From: a virus
IMG/VR virus record: IMGVR_UViG_3300046010_006546
Coordinates: 1-27,507 of that record
Length of the DNA stretch: 27,507 nucleotides
Reading direction: 5' to 3' (one strand)
This document shows positions 9,279 to 17,604 of the stretch, piece by piece (the stretch's first letter is position 1; the number at the start of each line of letters is the position of its first letter). The position numbers were made by a program, and so were the translations under genes. Under the pieces are notes generated by a model. It had not been told where the DNA came from. It ran no database searches and saw only the letters and a program-made list of their open reading frames with translations.

Positions 9279-9797
9279 ATGGTCTACCAAGCCACCGAGG
9301 AATTGGCCCTTGTTGAGACGCAGTCTGCTGAAGTGGCGGCGGGAATCCCGTCGAGTCAGGCCATTGAACTTCAGCGAATTGAGTCCATTGAGAAGACGAT
9401 GCTCAATGTGCCCCAGCTGGACGTGCCCCTGCATCACGCCTTTGCTCCGAATGTCTATCTGCGCCAAGTCACTATGCCCAAAGGGGCTGTGATTATCGGC
9501 CACCAGCATAAGACCGAGCACTTCAACATCGTTCTGTCCGGGAAGGCTACGGTGTTTATGGAAGGCGAGATTCAGGAGATTGTGGCTCCGGCCATATTCA
9601 AATCGTCGGCCAACGTCAGAAAGGTGCTATTCATACACGAGACGATGATCTGGGCCACCGTACATCCCACCACCGAAACCAACCTTGAGAAGTTGGAGGA
9701 TGAACTCGTCGTCAAGAGCGACTCTTTTCAGCAATACCAGCTCGATGTAGCTAAAGCCAAGGAACTTATGAACAGCCAAGACGGAGGTGGCAAATGA
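9279..9797 (+). CDS. Cupin-fold protein in the virion operon
   Basis: A 172-residue protein. A helical N-terminal third (VETQSAEVAAGIPSSQAIEL ... IESIEKT) is followed by a cupin barrel with motif 1 GHQHKTEHFNIVLSG (residues 74-88; His75, His77, Glu80 and His81 are possible metal ligands) and a motif-2 His in WATVHPT (His129). The closing acidic helix ends at a Gly-rich tail. Cupins are metal-binding enzymes or sugar-handling proteins; the same type (MPKGxxxxGHxHxTEHFNxxLSG) is recurrent in phage structural modules with unproven role. The gene ends ATGA into the first ejection-type gene, so it may act during tail or ejection-protein assembly. The enzymatic reaction is unknown. Confidence 0.8.
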   Translation: MVYQATEELALVETQSAEVAAGIPSSQAIELQRIESIEKTMLNVPQLDVPLHHAFAPNVYLRQVTMPKGAVIIGHQHKTEHFNIVLSGKATVFMEGEIQEIVAPAIFKSSANVRKVLFIHETMIWATVHPTTETNLEKLEDELVVKSDSFQQYQLDVAKAKELMNSQDGGGK

Positions 9798-11659
9798 GTT
9801 GGGTTGCAACAGCTATTGCTGGCGGAACCATTGGTTCTGCTCTGATCGGAGCAAATGCCGCCAAGGGCGCGGCTCGTACCGCTGCTGATGCGGCTGCCGC
9901 CAATCGTCCTGCGCCTGTTGATGTCAATCAGGCGATGCGGGACTACATCAACAGCATCACTGATGTAGGGCTTCAGAATCAGATTATGGGGGCGGAAGGC
10001 CAGTTCCGCCCGGGATATATGGCGCTCAATGCCGCCGATATCCAAGCCGGGTTAATTGGTACTGGTGGGTCGCGTGGAGCCCTCGACTTTATCGGTATGT
10101 CCGCCGACCGTATGGCGGAACTCAATCAGCGTCTTGGCACGCAGAATACTGAGTACCAGCTAGCGCAGCTTAATGCATATGGCCCGCAGGCTACGGCGGC
10201 CTATATGGCGGCCAACCCTGACTTTGCGCGGGCTGTTTCCCAGATGCAGAGCCTGGGCGGGCGTCAGGTTAGCGGCTATCTCAACGAGATGGGGAGTCTG
10301 GCAATGCAGCCGGCATCTGCGGCTCAGATTAGCCAGATGGCGGGGACTGGTTTTACCCCCGTCACAGCCCAGCAGCTTCAGGCTGCGGGTACGATGAGCC
10401 CTGAGAGGGTAGCGGCGGAACGAGTAGCGGCTGAACGCATTGCCTCCGGTCAGGTGCAGGCTGGTGAGGTGGGTGCGGGGGCTCTGGGTCAGTCGCTCTA
10501 TCAGCAGGCCCTCGCCAATCAGCAGCTTTCGCCTCTGTCCCAAGCCCTCCAGGCGCAGGGTCTAGGGATGGCTACGGCTCCCGGTCAGATTACCCCGGAA
10601 GAGGCCCGTGCGGCCACGCAGGGTGCCCGTGAGCGGTTTGCAGCCACCGGACGGCTGGAGGACATCTCTGCCATTACGGGCGAGGCTCTGGCCCGTGCTG
10701 GCGCTTCCCGTGAGGCTCGGATGCAGGACTTGGCCGCGTCTCAGGCCATCAATGCCCAGCTCTTGGGCGCTCAACAGGCTGGTCAGGGTCTGGCTACGGA
10801 CGTTCTGCGGGCAGACATTGCCCGTCAGCAGGCCAATGTGGCTACGGGGCTACAGGCCGGGACGTTCAACGTGGAGTCGGCTCTGCGTGCGGCGCAGGCC
10901 AATCAACAGACGGGCTTGCAGGCTGGTCTTGCTAATCAGGATGCGCTCCTACGCGCAGCCCTTGCCAATCAGCAGGCGGGGATGCAGGCGCAGCAGTTCA
11001 ACATCACCAACCTTCAGGGCATTCAGCAGGCCAATCAGGCGGCCAACTTGCAGGCTGCGTTGGCTAACCAGCAAGCCGGTCAGCGCGGCTTTGAGTTCGG
11101 GGCAACGCAGAATCTTCAGACCCAACTCGCCAATCGCGACTTTGCCGCCCAACAGGCCCAGCAGCGGTTTGCCAATCTGGGCGCGGTTCTTGGCGCTGAG
11201 CAGACGATGCTTGGTGCTGATCGAGCCTATGCTGGGACGATGGCTGGTGCACTTGCCGGGATCACTCCTGCGGCCATCTCTCAAGCTGGCATTGGTCAGA
11301 ATGCCGCCGCCATTCCCCTCGGCTTCACCGGCTATGAGGCGGGAGTTGGGCTTGGGTCCAATGTTGGCCCTCGGATGTTCAATCCTGATGTCGGCGTCAA
11401 TCTGGCTCTGGCTAATCAGGCCAATCAGGCTGGCTATGGTGCGGCGGTTGCTGGTGGTGCGGCTACGGCGGCTGGTGCGCGTGCCGGGGCTACCGCTAAT
11501 GTGGCTGGTAGTTTCGCTCAAACCTTGCCGTTCCTTCTCGGCAATATGAACTTTGGTGGGAGCACCGCATCCGCTGGCGTCCCCGCCTCGCTTAGTCGCA
11601 CCGGAACTCCCTATCAAGCCCCCGGCTCTGGATTCAGCTACGGAAGACCCGGAGGTTAA
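9794..11659 (+). CDS. Ala/Gln-rich internal virion (DNA-ejection) protein
   Basis: A 621-residue protein rich in Ala, Gln and Gly. The N-terminus MSWVATAIAGGTIGSALIGA is a Gly/Ala hydrophobic helix typical of podovirus ejection proteins (T7 gp14, P22 gp7/gp20 style). Residues about 185-470 form a long helical region with many AANQQAGLQAALANQ-like repeats (ALANQQLSPLSQALQAQGL, LANQQAGMQAQQFNITNLQG). The C-terminal region is Gly-rich and beta/loop-like. Start overlaps the cupin stop (ATGA). It is followed by two further large helical genes, the three-protein set expected for the ejectosome that crosses the host envelope. Role is inferred from order, size and composition. Confidence 0.75.
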   Translation: MSWVATAIAGGTIGSALIGANAAKGAARTAADAAAANRPAPVDVNQAMRDYINSITDVGLQNQIMGAEGQFRPGYMALNAADIQAGLIGTGGSRGALDFIGMSADRMAELNQRLGTQNTEYQLAQLNAYGPQATAAYMAANPDFARAVSQMQSLGGRQVSGYLNEMGSLAMQPASAAQISQMAGTGFTPVTAQQLQAAGTMSPERVAAERVAAERIASGQVQAGEVGAGALGQSLYQQALANQQLSPLSQALQAQGLGMATAPGQITPEEARAATQGARERFAATGRLEDISAITGEALARAGASREARMQDLAASQAINAQLLGAQQAGQGLATDVLRADIARQQANVATGLQAGTFNVESALRAAQANQQTGLQAGLANQDALLRAALANQQAGMQAQQFNITNLQGIQQANQAANLQAALANQQAGQRGFEFGATQNLQTQLANRDFAAQQAQQRFANLGAVLGAEQTMLGADRAYAGTMAGALAGITPAAISQAGIGQNAAAIPLGFTGYEAGVGLGSNVGPRMFNPDVGVNLALANQANQAGYGAAVAGGAATAAGARAGATANVAGSFAQTLPFLLGNMNFGGSTASAGVPASLSRTGTPYQAPGSGFSYGRPGG

Positions 11660-11664
11660 CTCTT

Positions 11665-12459
11665 ATGGCCGTCTTTGGATCAACCATTAATCCCGCCTTG
11701 GGGCGGGTAGACTACTCGCCGCTCGCTCAGGGCATCGCCCAGGGAGGGATGTTGTCCGCGCAGGGAATCGTCAATCTTGGGCAGGGACTTGCCCAAGGGA
11801 TCCAGACGTATGTCCAGAAGCAGGAGCAGAAGAAGGAAGAGGAGCAGGCTACTACGGCTATTGGCCGCATCCTGAAGAGCAATCCCGGCCTAGCTACCCA
11901 GCTCAATGTTCCTATTGATGAGGCGGGGGACTTTGACCGTGGAGCCTTAAGGGCCGCCATCAAGGGCGCTGGTGGTCCGGCGAATGCTCTTAAGCTCGCG
12001 GCCACCCTAGAGGAGCTTGGCGTGCAGCGTCAGGCCCGCCAGCAGCAGGAGCAGGCTGCGTCCTATGCGGCTATGCTCCGTCAGGGTGGTGGTCAGGTGC
12101 CTTCCCCTGTTAGCAATCAGGCTCTGGCCCAACTCAGCCCGCAGGCTCGTATCGCTGGTGAGGCGGCCTATCTTCAGAGCGAGCAGGCGCGGGCCAACCT
12201 TGGAAAGACCCAGGCCGATACGGCTGAGGCGCGTGCTCGTGCGGCTGCGCTTGCCCTTCCCAAGGCGGGGCCTCGGCTTCCCTCCGAAGAAGCCTTAGTT
12301 CAAGCTAAAATTAAAGCTTGGGAGGATGAGAATCCTGGAAAGACTCTTCCTAGTTCGGAAGAAGCCAAGATTCGGGCGTCTGCACGGGCCGATCTTCGTC
12401 CGGTTACCACCATCAATACCGGAGACAATGTCACCGAGAAATTGGTGGCTGAACGCTAG
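11665..12459 (+). CDS. Internal virion protein, N-terminal part ending at an in-frame amber codon
   Basis: Residues 1-264 of what looks like one continuous 426-codon gene. The N-terminus (GRVDYSPLAQGIAQGGMLSA ... LGQGLAQGIQTYVQKQEQKKEEE) is a Gly/Gln-rich helix pattern known in podovirus ejection proteins; the rest is strongly helical and Ala-rich. The frame is interrupted by TAG at 12457-12459 in the phrase VTEKLVAER-stop-FADRDTAV. The downstream half continues in the same frame without any shift. It starts 5 bases after the first ejection-type gene. If translation stops here the product lacks the conserved C-terminal helical domain. See the separate amber entry and the downstream part. Confidence 0.7.
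   Translation: MAVFGSTINPALGRVDYSPLAQGIAQGGMLSAQGIVNLGQGLAQGIQTYVQKQEQKKEEEQATTAIGRILKSNPGLATQLNVPIDEAGDFDRGALRAAIKGAGGPANALKLAATLEELGVQRQARQQQEQAASYAAMLRQGGGQVPSPVSNQALAQLSPQARIAGEAAYLQSEQARANLGKTQADTAEARARAAALALPKAGPRLPSEEALVQAKIKAWEDENPGKTLPSSEEAKIRASARADLRPVTTINTGDNVTEKLVAER
12457..12459 (+). other. In-frame UAG codon inside an ejection-type gene
   Basis: The codons around it read CGC TAG TTT. A single C-to-T change from CAG (Gln) would explain it, giving the smooth phrase AERQFADRDTAV. UAG is also used as a normal stop by other genes here (15902, and the - strand genes ending at 15871 and 17734), so the phage does not avoid it. Options are a nonsense mutation in this sequence, suppression or readthrough, reinitiation, or a sequencing error. 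Confidence 0.8.
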
Positions 12460-12945
12460 TTTGCAGATCGGGATACGGCGGTGGCTGCACAGCGCGCTCT
12501 TCCGTCTTACGACGAGGCTGAGAAGATTCTCAAAAGCGGAAAGGCTATCACCGGCACCTTGGCAGATGCCCGCTTGACCGTTGCCAAGGCCCTTTCGCCC
12601 TTTGGAATTAACCAAGATAACGCTGCCAACACCGAGGTGCTGCGCGCTCAACTCGCCATCCCCGTCTTGTCTTTGGTTAAGCAACTTGGGTCTGGTGCTG
12701 GCATTTCCAATGCTGACCGCGATTTTGCCGAGAAAGCTGCCGGCGGAAGCATTACCCTTACACCTCAAGCCATTCTGCGTTTGACGGAAATTGGCCGGAA
12801 AGCGTCCAAGTCTGCCATCTCCAACTACAACGAGCGTTTGGACCGGGTTTACCCGGAGGCTGATGAAGGCACGTCTCGTTTGCGCCGCGCTTTGGTTCTT
12901 CCTTCGTCCTCTAGTCGCTTTACGGTTGAGGCAGTAAATCCGTAA
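12460..12945 (+). CDS. Internal virion protein, C-terminal part after the amber codon
   Basis: The same frame as the preceding gene continues open for 161 codons to TAA 12943-12945. The first possible start is GTG at 12481 (154 residues), without a clear ribosome site upstream. The sequence FADRDTAVAAQRALPSYDEA ... ILKSGKAITGTLADARLTVA ... GSGAGISNADRDFAEKAAGG ... ILRLTEIGRKASKSAISNYN matches the helical C-terminal domain I associate with podovirus ejection proteins (GTLADxRLxxAKxL ... GxGISxADRxF). The family residues before the conserved domain lie on the upstream side of the TAG, supporting one split gene. It is followed after 2 bases by the large 984-residue protein. Confidence 0.65.
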   Translation, partial: FADRDTAVAAQRALPSYDEAEKILKSGKAITGTLADARLTVAKALSPFGINQDNAANTEVLRAQLAIPVLSLVKQLGSGAGISNADRDFAEKAAGGSITLTPQAILRLTEIGRKASKSAISNYNERLDRVYPEADEGTSRLRRALVLPSSSSRFTVEAVNP

Positions 12946-12947
12946 CA

Positions 12948-15902
12948 ATGCCCTCCTACACGATTCGGGATTCCAAGACCGGCAAAACACTAGTCGTCCG
13001 GGGAGACTCACCTCCTACGGAGGCTGAGATGGAGCAGCTGTTTGCATCTCAGCCTGAGGCTACTCCTGCCCAAGCCGAGGTTCCTGCACCGCAGCCTGTT
13101 GCTCAACCCGTCACTTCGGTCACTCCCGAGCAGGCGCGGCCCACCTTTGAGACGCCAACGGCTATGTCTGGCCGTAACTTTATGGTGTCCGGCTTCCAAG
13201 CCGCACCGGAGGCCCAGGCTCAGGGCGTCGTTGGGATGGCTCGCTATGCCGCACCTGTGGCCGCTACGCTGGCTACTGGTGGCCTAGGGCTGGTGCCTGC
13301 GATGGTGGCTAGTGGCGCGGCTACGGCGGGTTCCGAAGCCCTGGCGCAGGGCTTGGAGGGTGAGGCTGGAATGCGGGATGCCCTCAATCTGCGTCAGGTG
13401 GCGGCGTCTGGCATTGCCGGGTCTGTTGTTCCTGTGCCCCTGCGGATGGCTGCTGGTGCTGTGCCTTCCGCCAGTCAGTCGGTGGTCAACTTCCTGACCA
13501 ATGCCGGGGCTATGACCTCGGCCAATGAGGCTGCTCGGCTGGTGGAGAAGGGCGAGTTTGAGGCCCCGAAGGGTGTTGCCGACTACCTCCTGCGTATCGG
13601 GGCTCCTGTGGCTCTGGCTGGTGTTGGTACGGCGGCGTCGATGTCTGTTGCCCGTCAGCAGGCCCGCATCGCCAAGGGAGATGCCCTAATCAAGGAACGC
13701 TTTGGCGCGGTGCCTATGTTGGGCGAGGTGATGCCGGGCCTATCGGAGTTTGAGGCTCGCCGCTTCCAAGGGAACAACGTCATAGCCCGCCGTGCGGCGG
13801 AGAATATGGACGCCAACTTGGCCGGCGTCGTTAAGGCCGAGCTTGTGGACAAGGCTCCCAACCCAGACAAGATTGCCCGTCAGCTCCTTCCCTACGTGCA
13901 GGACGTGGAGCAGCTTCGGACTGCCGCGACTCAGGCGCGGGTTAAGGCTGACAATCTGGCTAACCAAGCCACTCAGGCCACCACAGCCGATCTGGTTCTT
14001 GCCCGTCGTCTGGCGGATGAGGCAGATGCTGCTGCGGTGGAAGCCGTCAAGCAGCGTGCCCTGTACACCGAGGGCACCGAGAGGATGCTGGGAAGCTCTA
14101 TTACGGACGTTTCTGACGTGGCTAAGGGCAATCGTCTCCAGAAGCTGACGGAACTAGCCGATGCGGCGGAAAAGTCGGTTAGCGTTGGTTTGGGACGCCT
14201 TTACGGCAAGGCCGGCCTTGAACTGACTGCCCCCGTGGCGCGGGTAAGTGAAGTCCGCAAGAACATCGCTCGGATGGTGAGTGACCCGGTTGAGTCCGGT
14301 CAGTTGATGGAGATGTTTGACGCCGCGATCAAGAAGCCCGGGATGCTCACCAATGGTGGTGATCTTACCTTGGCTGGCTATCGCAATGTCCGGGACCTCA
14401 TCTCCGATGGTCTGGTGACTGCCGGTGGTGATCGTACTGCCGCCACCCGTAAGGCTGGACAGGCTTACAACGCCGCTAAGGCGGCCTCGGAAACCTACAT
14501 CTCCAAGGTTTACCCGAAGAACGTGGCTGATTCGTTCAAGGCTGCCAATGGGGCCGCCGCTTCGGTGTTCCAGAACCGCACCGGGGTCATTGACGACATT
14601 CGTGCGGGGAACATTGATCGGGTGGTTAGCCTAATCGAGGACCAGGGTTATGGTCCGGTGGCTAAGGCCATCCAAGACTATTCCTCAGCCTTGTCTGGCA
14701 TTGGTGATGATGCCTCGCGTGCCGCCTCCAAGCAGTTCGTGGCGAATATGGCGGGTAGCATCAGAGATCATCTGGTGGACACCTCGATGCGGTTGGGTGA
14801 GGGTGTGGACAACGCCACTAAGGCGCTGGATGTTTCCAAGTTGGTTAAGCGGGTGGATGCCCTTCGCCAAAAGGGAATGAGCCCGGAGGCACTTGGGTTC
14901 CCGAATGCTGATGCCGTGCAGGCTTTGGCCCGTGTCGCCTCCACGCCTAACAAGGCGATGGATATGGGTTCGTTGACCCGGTTTATGGACGACGTGGCTC
15001 TGTCCGGCGTCCCCATTGCCGAGGCCCGTCTGTCCTACGACGATGCCCTGCGTAAGTACCTGACCGCCTCCAATGCGGCGGAAAGCACGCGGGAACTCAA
15101 TCGTCTCAACGACCTTCGCAAGAAGGCTGAGTTTGGTGCCGGCGAGGCCGATGCCGCCTATCAGCGGGCAGTGAATGATCCGTTGGTCAGGCTCTTCAAT
15201 GAGCCCGGTCTTAGCGTTTCCCCGGTCGCTGGGGCCAATCCTGAGTATGTAGGCAAGCTCCTGTCCGCAGGTGAGAATGGGGTGAAGCGTCTTACCGCTG
15301 CCCTCCAGACTCCGGTTCCCGGCAGTCCTGAGCTAACCATCCGCCGCTTAAACAATCTGGCTGCCCTGAAGAAGAGCGCCGTGGCTGACGTGTTTGGCGA
15401 GACCTTTCGGGCAGCCCTTGGGCCTGGCGACCAGCGCCTGCGTCTGGAACGCATCACCGACTTCTTCTACGGACCCACGCAGAAGACTGAGCGAGATGCC
15501 TTCCGTTCCTTGGTGGGCAAGGAGGAGTTCAACAACCTCCAGCAGCGGTTTGCGGAGCCCATCAAGCGCATCTTTGAGCAGCGCAAGAAGCTGGGTGTGG
15601 CTATGGGGGACATCCGCGAGGATCTAATCGTGGCATCCGGCAGTTTGGGTCAGCTCCAAGGCCGTAGTACGGCGGGCGTCATCTTGGGCAACTATCTACG
15701 TCGGGCCTTTGATGCCATCTCCAACCGTGGCTACAACGTCCTCTACGGGCTCTACGTTGACCCAACCATCTCCCGCGACTTCCTGAAGGCTAAGGGCGAC
15801 ATCAACGCCTTTGTTAACTCCAACCCCCGCAATGCTCTGATGTACCAGATGATGCTGCGGGAGGATGAGGCTAACAATCCTCAGCAATCACCGGCCAGAT
15901 AG
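12948..15902 (+). CDS. Large internal virion (DNA-ejection) protein, 984 aa
   Basis: The largest protein in the window. Residues 1-34 (MPSYTIRDSKTGKTLVVRGD then SPPTEAEMEQLFAS) form a short N-terminal module often found at the head of podovirus internal virion proteins. Residues about 35-70 are a Pro/Ala/Gln linker. Residues about 90-240 include several Gly/Ala hydrophobic segments (VVGMARYAAPVAATLATGGL, LVPAMVASGAATAG) able to enter a membrane. The rest is a long helical, charged region without recognisable catalytic motifs; I see no lysozyme-type signature. It is the third protein of the ejectosome set. It stops with TAG at 15900-15902, and its 3' end overlaps the last - strand gene by 32 bases. 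Confidence 0.75.
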   Translation: MPSYTIRDSKTGKTLVVRGDSPPTEAEMEQLFASQPEATPAQAEVPAPQPVAQPVTSVTPEQARPTFETPTAMSGRNFMVSGFQAAPEAQAQGVVGMARYAAPVAATLATGGLGLVPAMVASGAATAGSEALAQGLEGEAGMRDALNLRQVAASGIAGSVVPVPLRMAAGAVPSASQSVVNFLTNAGAMTSANEAARLVEKGEFEAPKGVADYLLRIGAPVALAGVGTAASMSVARQQARIAKGDALIKERFGAVPMLGEVMPGLSEFEARRFQGNNVIARRAAENMDANLAGVVKAELVDKAPNPDKIARQLLPYVQDVEQLRTAATQARVKADNLANQATQATTADLVLARRLADEADAAAVEAVKQRALYTEGTERMLGSSITDVSDVAKGNRLQKLTELADAAEKSVSVGLGRLYGKAGLELTAPVARVSEVRKNIARMVSDPVESGQLMEMFDAAIKKPGMLTNGGDLTLAGYRNVRDLISDGLVTAGGDRTAATRKAGQAYNAAKAASETYISKVYPKNVADSFKAANGAAASVFQNRTGVIDDIRAGNIDRVVSLIEDQGYGPVAKAIQDYSSALSGIGDDASRAASKQFVANMAGSIRDHLVDTSMRLGEGVDNATKALDVSKLVKRVDALRQKGMSPEALGFPNADAVQALARVASTPNKAMDMGSLTRFMDDVALSGVPIAEARLSYDDALRKYLTASNAAESTRELNRLNDLRKKAEFGAGEADAAYQRAVNDPLVRLFNEPGLSVSPVAGANPEYVGKLLSAGENGVKRLTAALQTPVPGSPELTIRRLNNLAALKKSAVADVFGETFRAALGPGDQRLRLERITDFFYGPTQKTERDAFRSLVGKEEFNNLQQRFAEPIKRIFEQRKKLGVAMGDIREDLIVASGSLGQLQGRSTAGVILGNYLRRAFDAISNRGYNVLYGLYVDPTISRDFLKAKGDINAFVNSNPRNALMYQMMLREDEANNPQQSPAR

Positions 15903-16122
15903 GCTCCCACTCCGGTTCACAGAAGAACCGGGTGCCGTCGCTCTCCCCTCCGTAAATCTCCCCCTCTAAGCAGGGTTGGCCGCTTGGGTGGGTGGTGGTG
16001 CGCAGAATGTGGAACCTATGTCCCTTGATGGGCAGACACCACAATGTCCCGTCGGCTAGGGTGATGAGCACCGCATCTACGACCGGCTTAAACCTCCAAA
16101 GCTTAGGTTCCTCTATGGTCAC
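15871..16122 (-). CDS. Hypothetical protein (83 aa), last gene of the leftward operon
   Basis: GTG at 16122 is chosen because it overlaps the TGA of the upstream metallophosphoesterase gene as GTGA; a TTG at 16143 would extend it by 7 residues into that gene. The product, 83 residues, starts MTIEEPKLWRFKPVVDAVLI and continues with a small beta pattern (ADGTLWCLPIKGHRF, TTHPSGQPCLEGEIYGGE) and a final FFCEPEWEPIWPV. Three Cys and several Trp suggest a compact fold. No family recognised. Its stop is TAG and lies inside the 3' end of the convergent 984-residue gene, so the two operons meet without a spacer. Confidence 0.65.
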   Translation of the reverse strand: MTIEEPKLWRFKPVVDAVLITLADGTLWCLPIKGHRFHILRTTTHPSGQPCLEGEIYGGESDGTRFFCEPEWEPIWPVIAEDC

Positions 16123-16982
16123 GAGGTGCCGCGAATCTGACAATCAATGCGGTCGTGGCCGCCCTTCTCGGTGCGGGTGTAAGTTATCTCAAACTCAATC
16201 CAGCCCAGAGCACAAGCAGACCGACCCGCGTCCACGTTGTAGCTCACCCTGTCGGGCTCGTAAGCCTTGAGGAAAGAGCCGGTACGGCCTAGCCAAGGGG
16301 TGCGCTCTTGGAGGGAGATGTAGGGAGGGTGCGGCGACTGGTTGAGCCGTAGGCGGGGGCTTGATGGGATACAACCCTTCGCGTGGGTGTGCCCCATCAG
16401 GTAGATGTCAGCCTCTGCCGTTTGGGCCATCTTCTCTATGGTGTTGAACTGCGATCCCGGCAGGCTTCCTCCCCCTTTCCCGTGGTGGGCGAAGATATCG
16501 AGGACGGAGCGGTGTTTGTTGCCGAATTTGAAGACCACCCGAAGCAGCGAGCTAACACCCAGAAAGCGGCAACCAAGCTGATGTGCCAGCAGATGGTCAG
16601 TAGTTTGGCCGTCAGGAAAAGCAAAGTAATGATTGCCCCCAATGAGGCCAAGACAACGCCCACGCATAAACCCAAGCTCATTCCCAAGAGTGCGAGCAAC
16701 ACCCTTGTAAACGTCGTCAAGGGTGCGCTTAGTGGTATCGTGCAGGCCGGGATCATTGAGGACGATTCTTTCCGAGGTGGATACGCCGTCGGTGTAGTCT
16801 CCTAGGCCGAGGAAGAGGGCGTTCTTCTGCTTCTTGGCGTACGTGAGGAAGTCCTGCCAAGCCCGATGGGCGTGCATATCGGAGTCCCGGTGGATGTCCC
16901 CGAAGGGGATGAGGCGGATGGGCTCGCCAAACTTGGCTTCCACCTCGACGCGGTGGGTGGTGAACAAACCAGTCGTTTTTAT
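16119..16982 (-). CDS. Calcineurin-like metallophosphoesterase, probable AUA start
   Basis: All five metallophosphoesterase motifs are present: GDIH (residues 28-31), GDYTD (61-65), GGNH (115-118), HHG (166-168) and GHTH (197-200), which bind a dinuclear metal centre and cleave phosphoesters (nucleic acid, nucleotide or protein substrates in this superfamily). I start it at the ATA codon 16982-16980: it overlaps the TAA of the HNH gene as ATAA, lies 8 bases after a strong AGGAGG, and yields IKTTGLFTTHRV, a natural N-terminus. The first standard alternative is TTG at 16967, 23 bases from that ribosome site. About 287 residues. Neighbouring HNH, SWIM and exonuclease genes suggest a DNA-processing context, but the substrate is unknown. 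Confidence 0.85.
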   Translation of the reverse strand: MKTTGLFTTHRVEVEAKFGEPIRLIPFGDIHRDSDMHAHRAWQDFLTYAKKQKNALFLGLGDYTDGVSTSERIVLNDPGLHDTTKRTLDDVYKGVARTLGNELGFMRGRCLGLIGGNHYFAFPDGQTTDHLLAHQLGCRFLGVSSLLRVVFKFGNKHRSVLDIFAHHGKGGGSLPGSQFNTIEKMAQTAEADIYLMGHTHAKGCIPSSPRLRLNQSPHPPYISLQERTPWLGRTGSFLKAYEPDRVSYNVDAGRSACALGWIEFEITYTRTEKGGHDRIDCQIRGTS

Positions 16983-17335
16983 GGGGTAGTCCTCCTATTG
17001 GATTTTCTCACTTCCCGCTCTTGGCCGGTTTTGACGGCGTGGCAGGCTTGGCAAAGTATTTGGTAGCCGTCTTGCTCGACGAAGAGCCGGGCGATGAACT
17101 CGTCCCAAGAGACAAAGCCGCGAACGGGGTCCACGACAGGCACGATGTGGTCAACCTTGGCTTCCTTGTTTGGGACAATGGAGGAGCAGGCGGCACATTT
17201 GTAGGAGTTGCGGGCAACTCTGGCTGCCTTCTTAGCTCCGTACTTTGGACCCCACCTAGAGGAGGCGCGACGAAGCGCCGACGTGATGAAGGACCGGAAA
17301 CGTGCTGAGGACCACTTTCCATCGTTGTAGGTCAT
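16979..17335 (-). CDS. HNH-type endonuclease (118 aa)
   Basis: ATG 17335 overlaps the TGA of the upstream SWIM gene as ATGA, so I prefer it to an upstream in-frame ATG at 17380. After a basic N-terminus (KWSSARFRSFITSALRRAS) comes a zinc ribbon and beta-beta-alpha metal core: C47-x2-C50, then VDHIVPVV (D62, H63), then ILCQACHAVKT (C95, C98, H99). This is the general HNH layout of phage endonucleases (CxxC ... DHI ... CxxCHxxKT); the central Asn is replaced by the sequence DGYQI. Roles in the family include homing, packaging and DNA repair; no terminase is nearby, so the job is open. It lies between SWIM and metallophosphoesterase genes. Confidence 0.8.
   Translation of the reverse strand: MTYNDGKWSSARFRSFITSALRRASSRWGPKYGAKKAARVARNSYKCAACSSIVPNKEAKVDHIVPVVDPVRGFVSWDEFIARLFVEQDGYQILCQACHAVKTGQEREVRKSNRRTTP
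16984..17000 (-). promoter_or_regulatory. Strong ribosome site that decides an unusual start
   Basis: Reading leftward, AATAGGAGGACTACCCC ends directly at the ATA codon 16982. AGGAGG is a full Shine-Dalgarno core with 8 bases to ATA, but 23 to the nearest TTG in frame. This spacing is the main reason to prefer AUA as the initiation codon. Confidence 0.6.
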
Positions 17336-17604
17336 CCTATGGTGCGGCGAATAAGCATATTCCCCAGCCATAATACACATACGTGGATGTGCTTGCAGCG
17401 GTCTCTTTCGGGGTGGGGGTACTCATTCTGGGGCAAGCCTTGCTTCAGGCGGGGCTGACAGCGTGTTTCCCAGTCCCTACAAGTGCATTGACCCCGCCCC
17501 TTGAAGGAAGCGAGGTCAACGACGTAGAACTCCTCATCTTTGCTCTCGGAAAGAACGTGGAAGAGGAGCTGTCCACGGTGCTCAATTCTTGGCGGAGGCT
17601 TCAC
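17332..17604 (-). CDS. SWIM-type zinc-finger protein (90 aa)
   Basis: A 90-residue protein starting at GTG 17604 (MKPPPRIEHRGQLLFHVLSE). It has the zinc pattern C40-x-C42 in GQCTCRDWETRC and C70-x-H72 in RDRCKHIHV, the CxCx(n)CxH order of SWIM fingers, which usually bind DNA or mediate contacts in recombination factors. The N-terminal half resembles the beta hairpin that precedes the finger in this family. It overlaps the preceding gene by 23 bases and ends ATGA into the HNH gene. A GTG start with an AAGGA sequence upstream is acceptable. DNA-binding adaptor role within the recombination cluster is inference. Confidence 0.7.
   Translation of the reverse strand: MKPPPRIEHRGQLLFHVLSESKDEEFYVVDLASFKGRGQCTCRDWETRCQPRLKQGLPQNEYPHPERDRCKHIHVCVLWLGNMLIRRTIG

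Noticed and set aside
10608-11549. 313-residue Arg/Leu-rich + frame inside the first ejection-type gene, and long - strand frames in the same area
   Set aside because: No plausible fold; they arise from repeated CAG/GCC codons of the Ala/Gln-rich gene.
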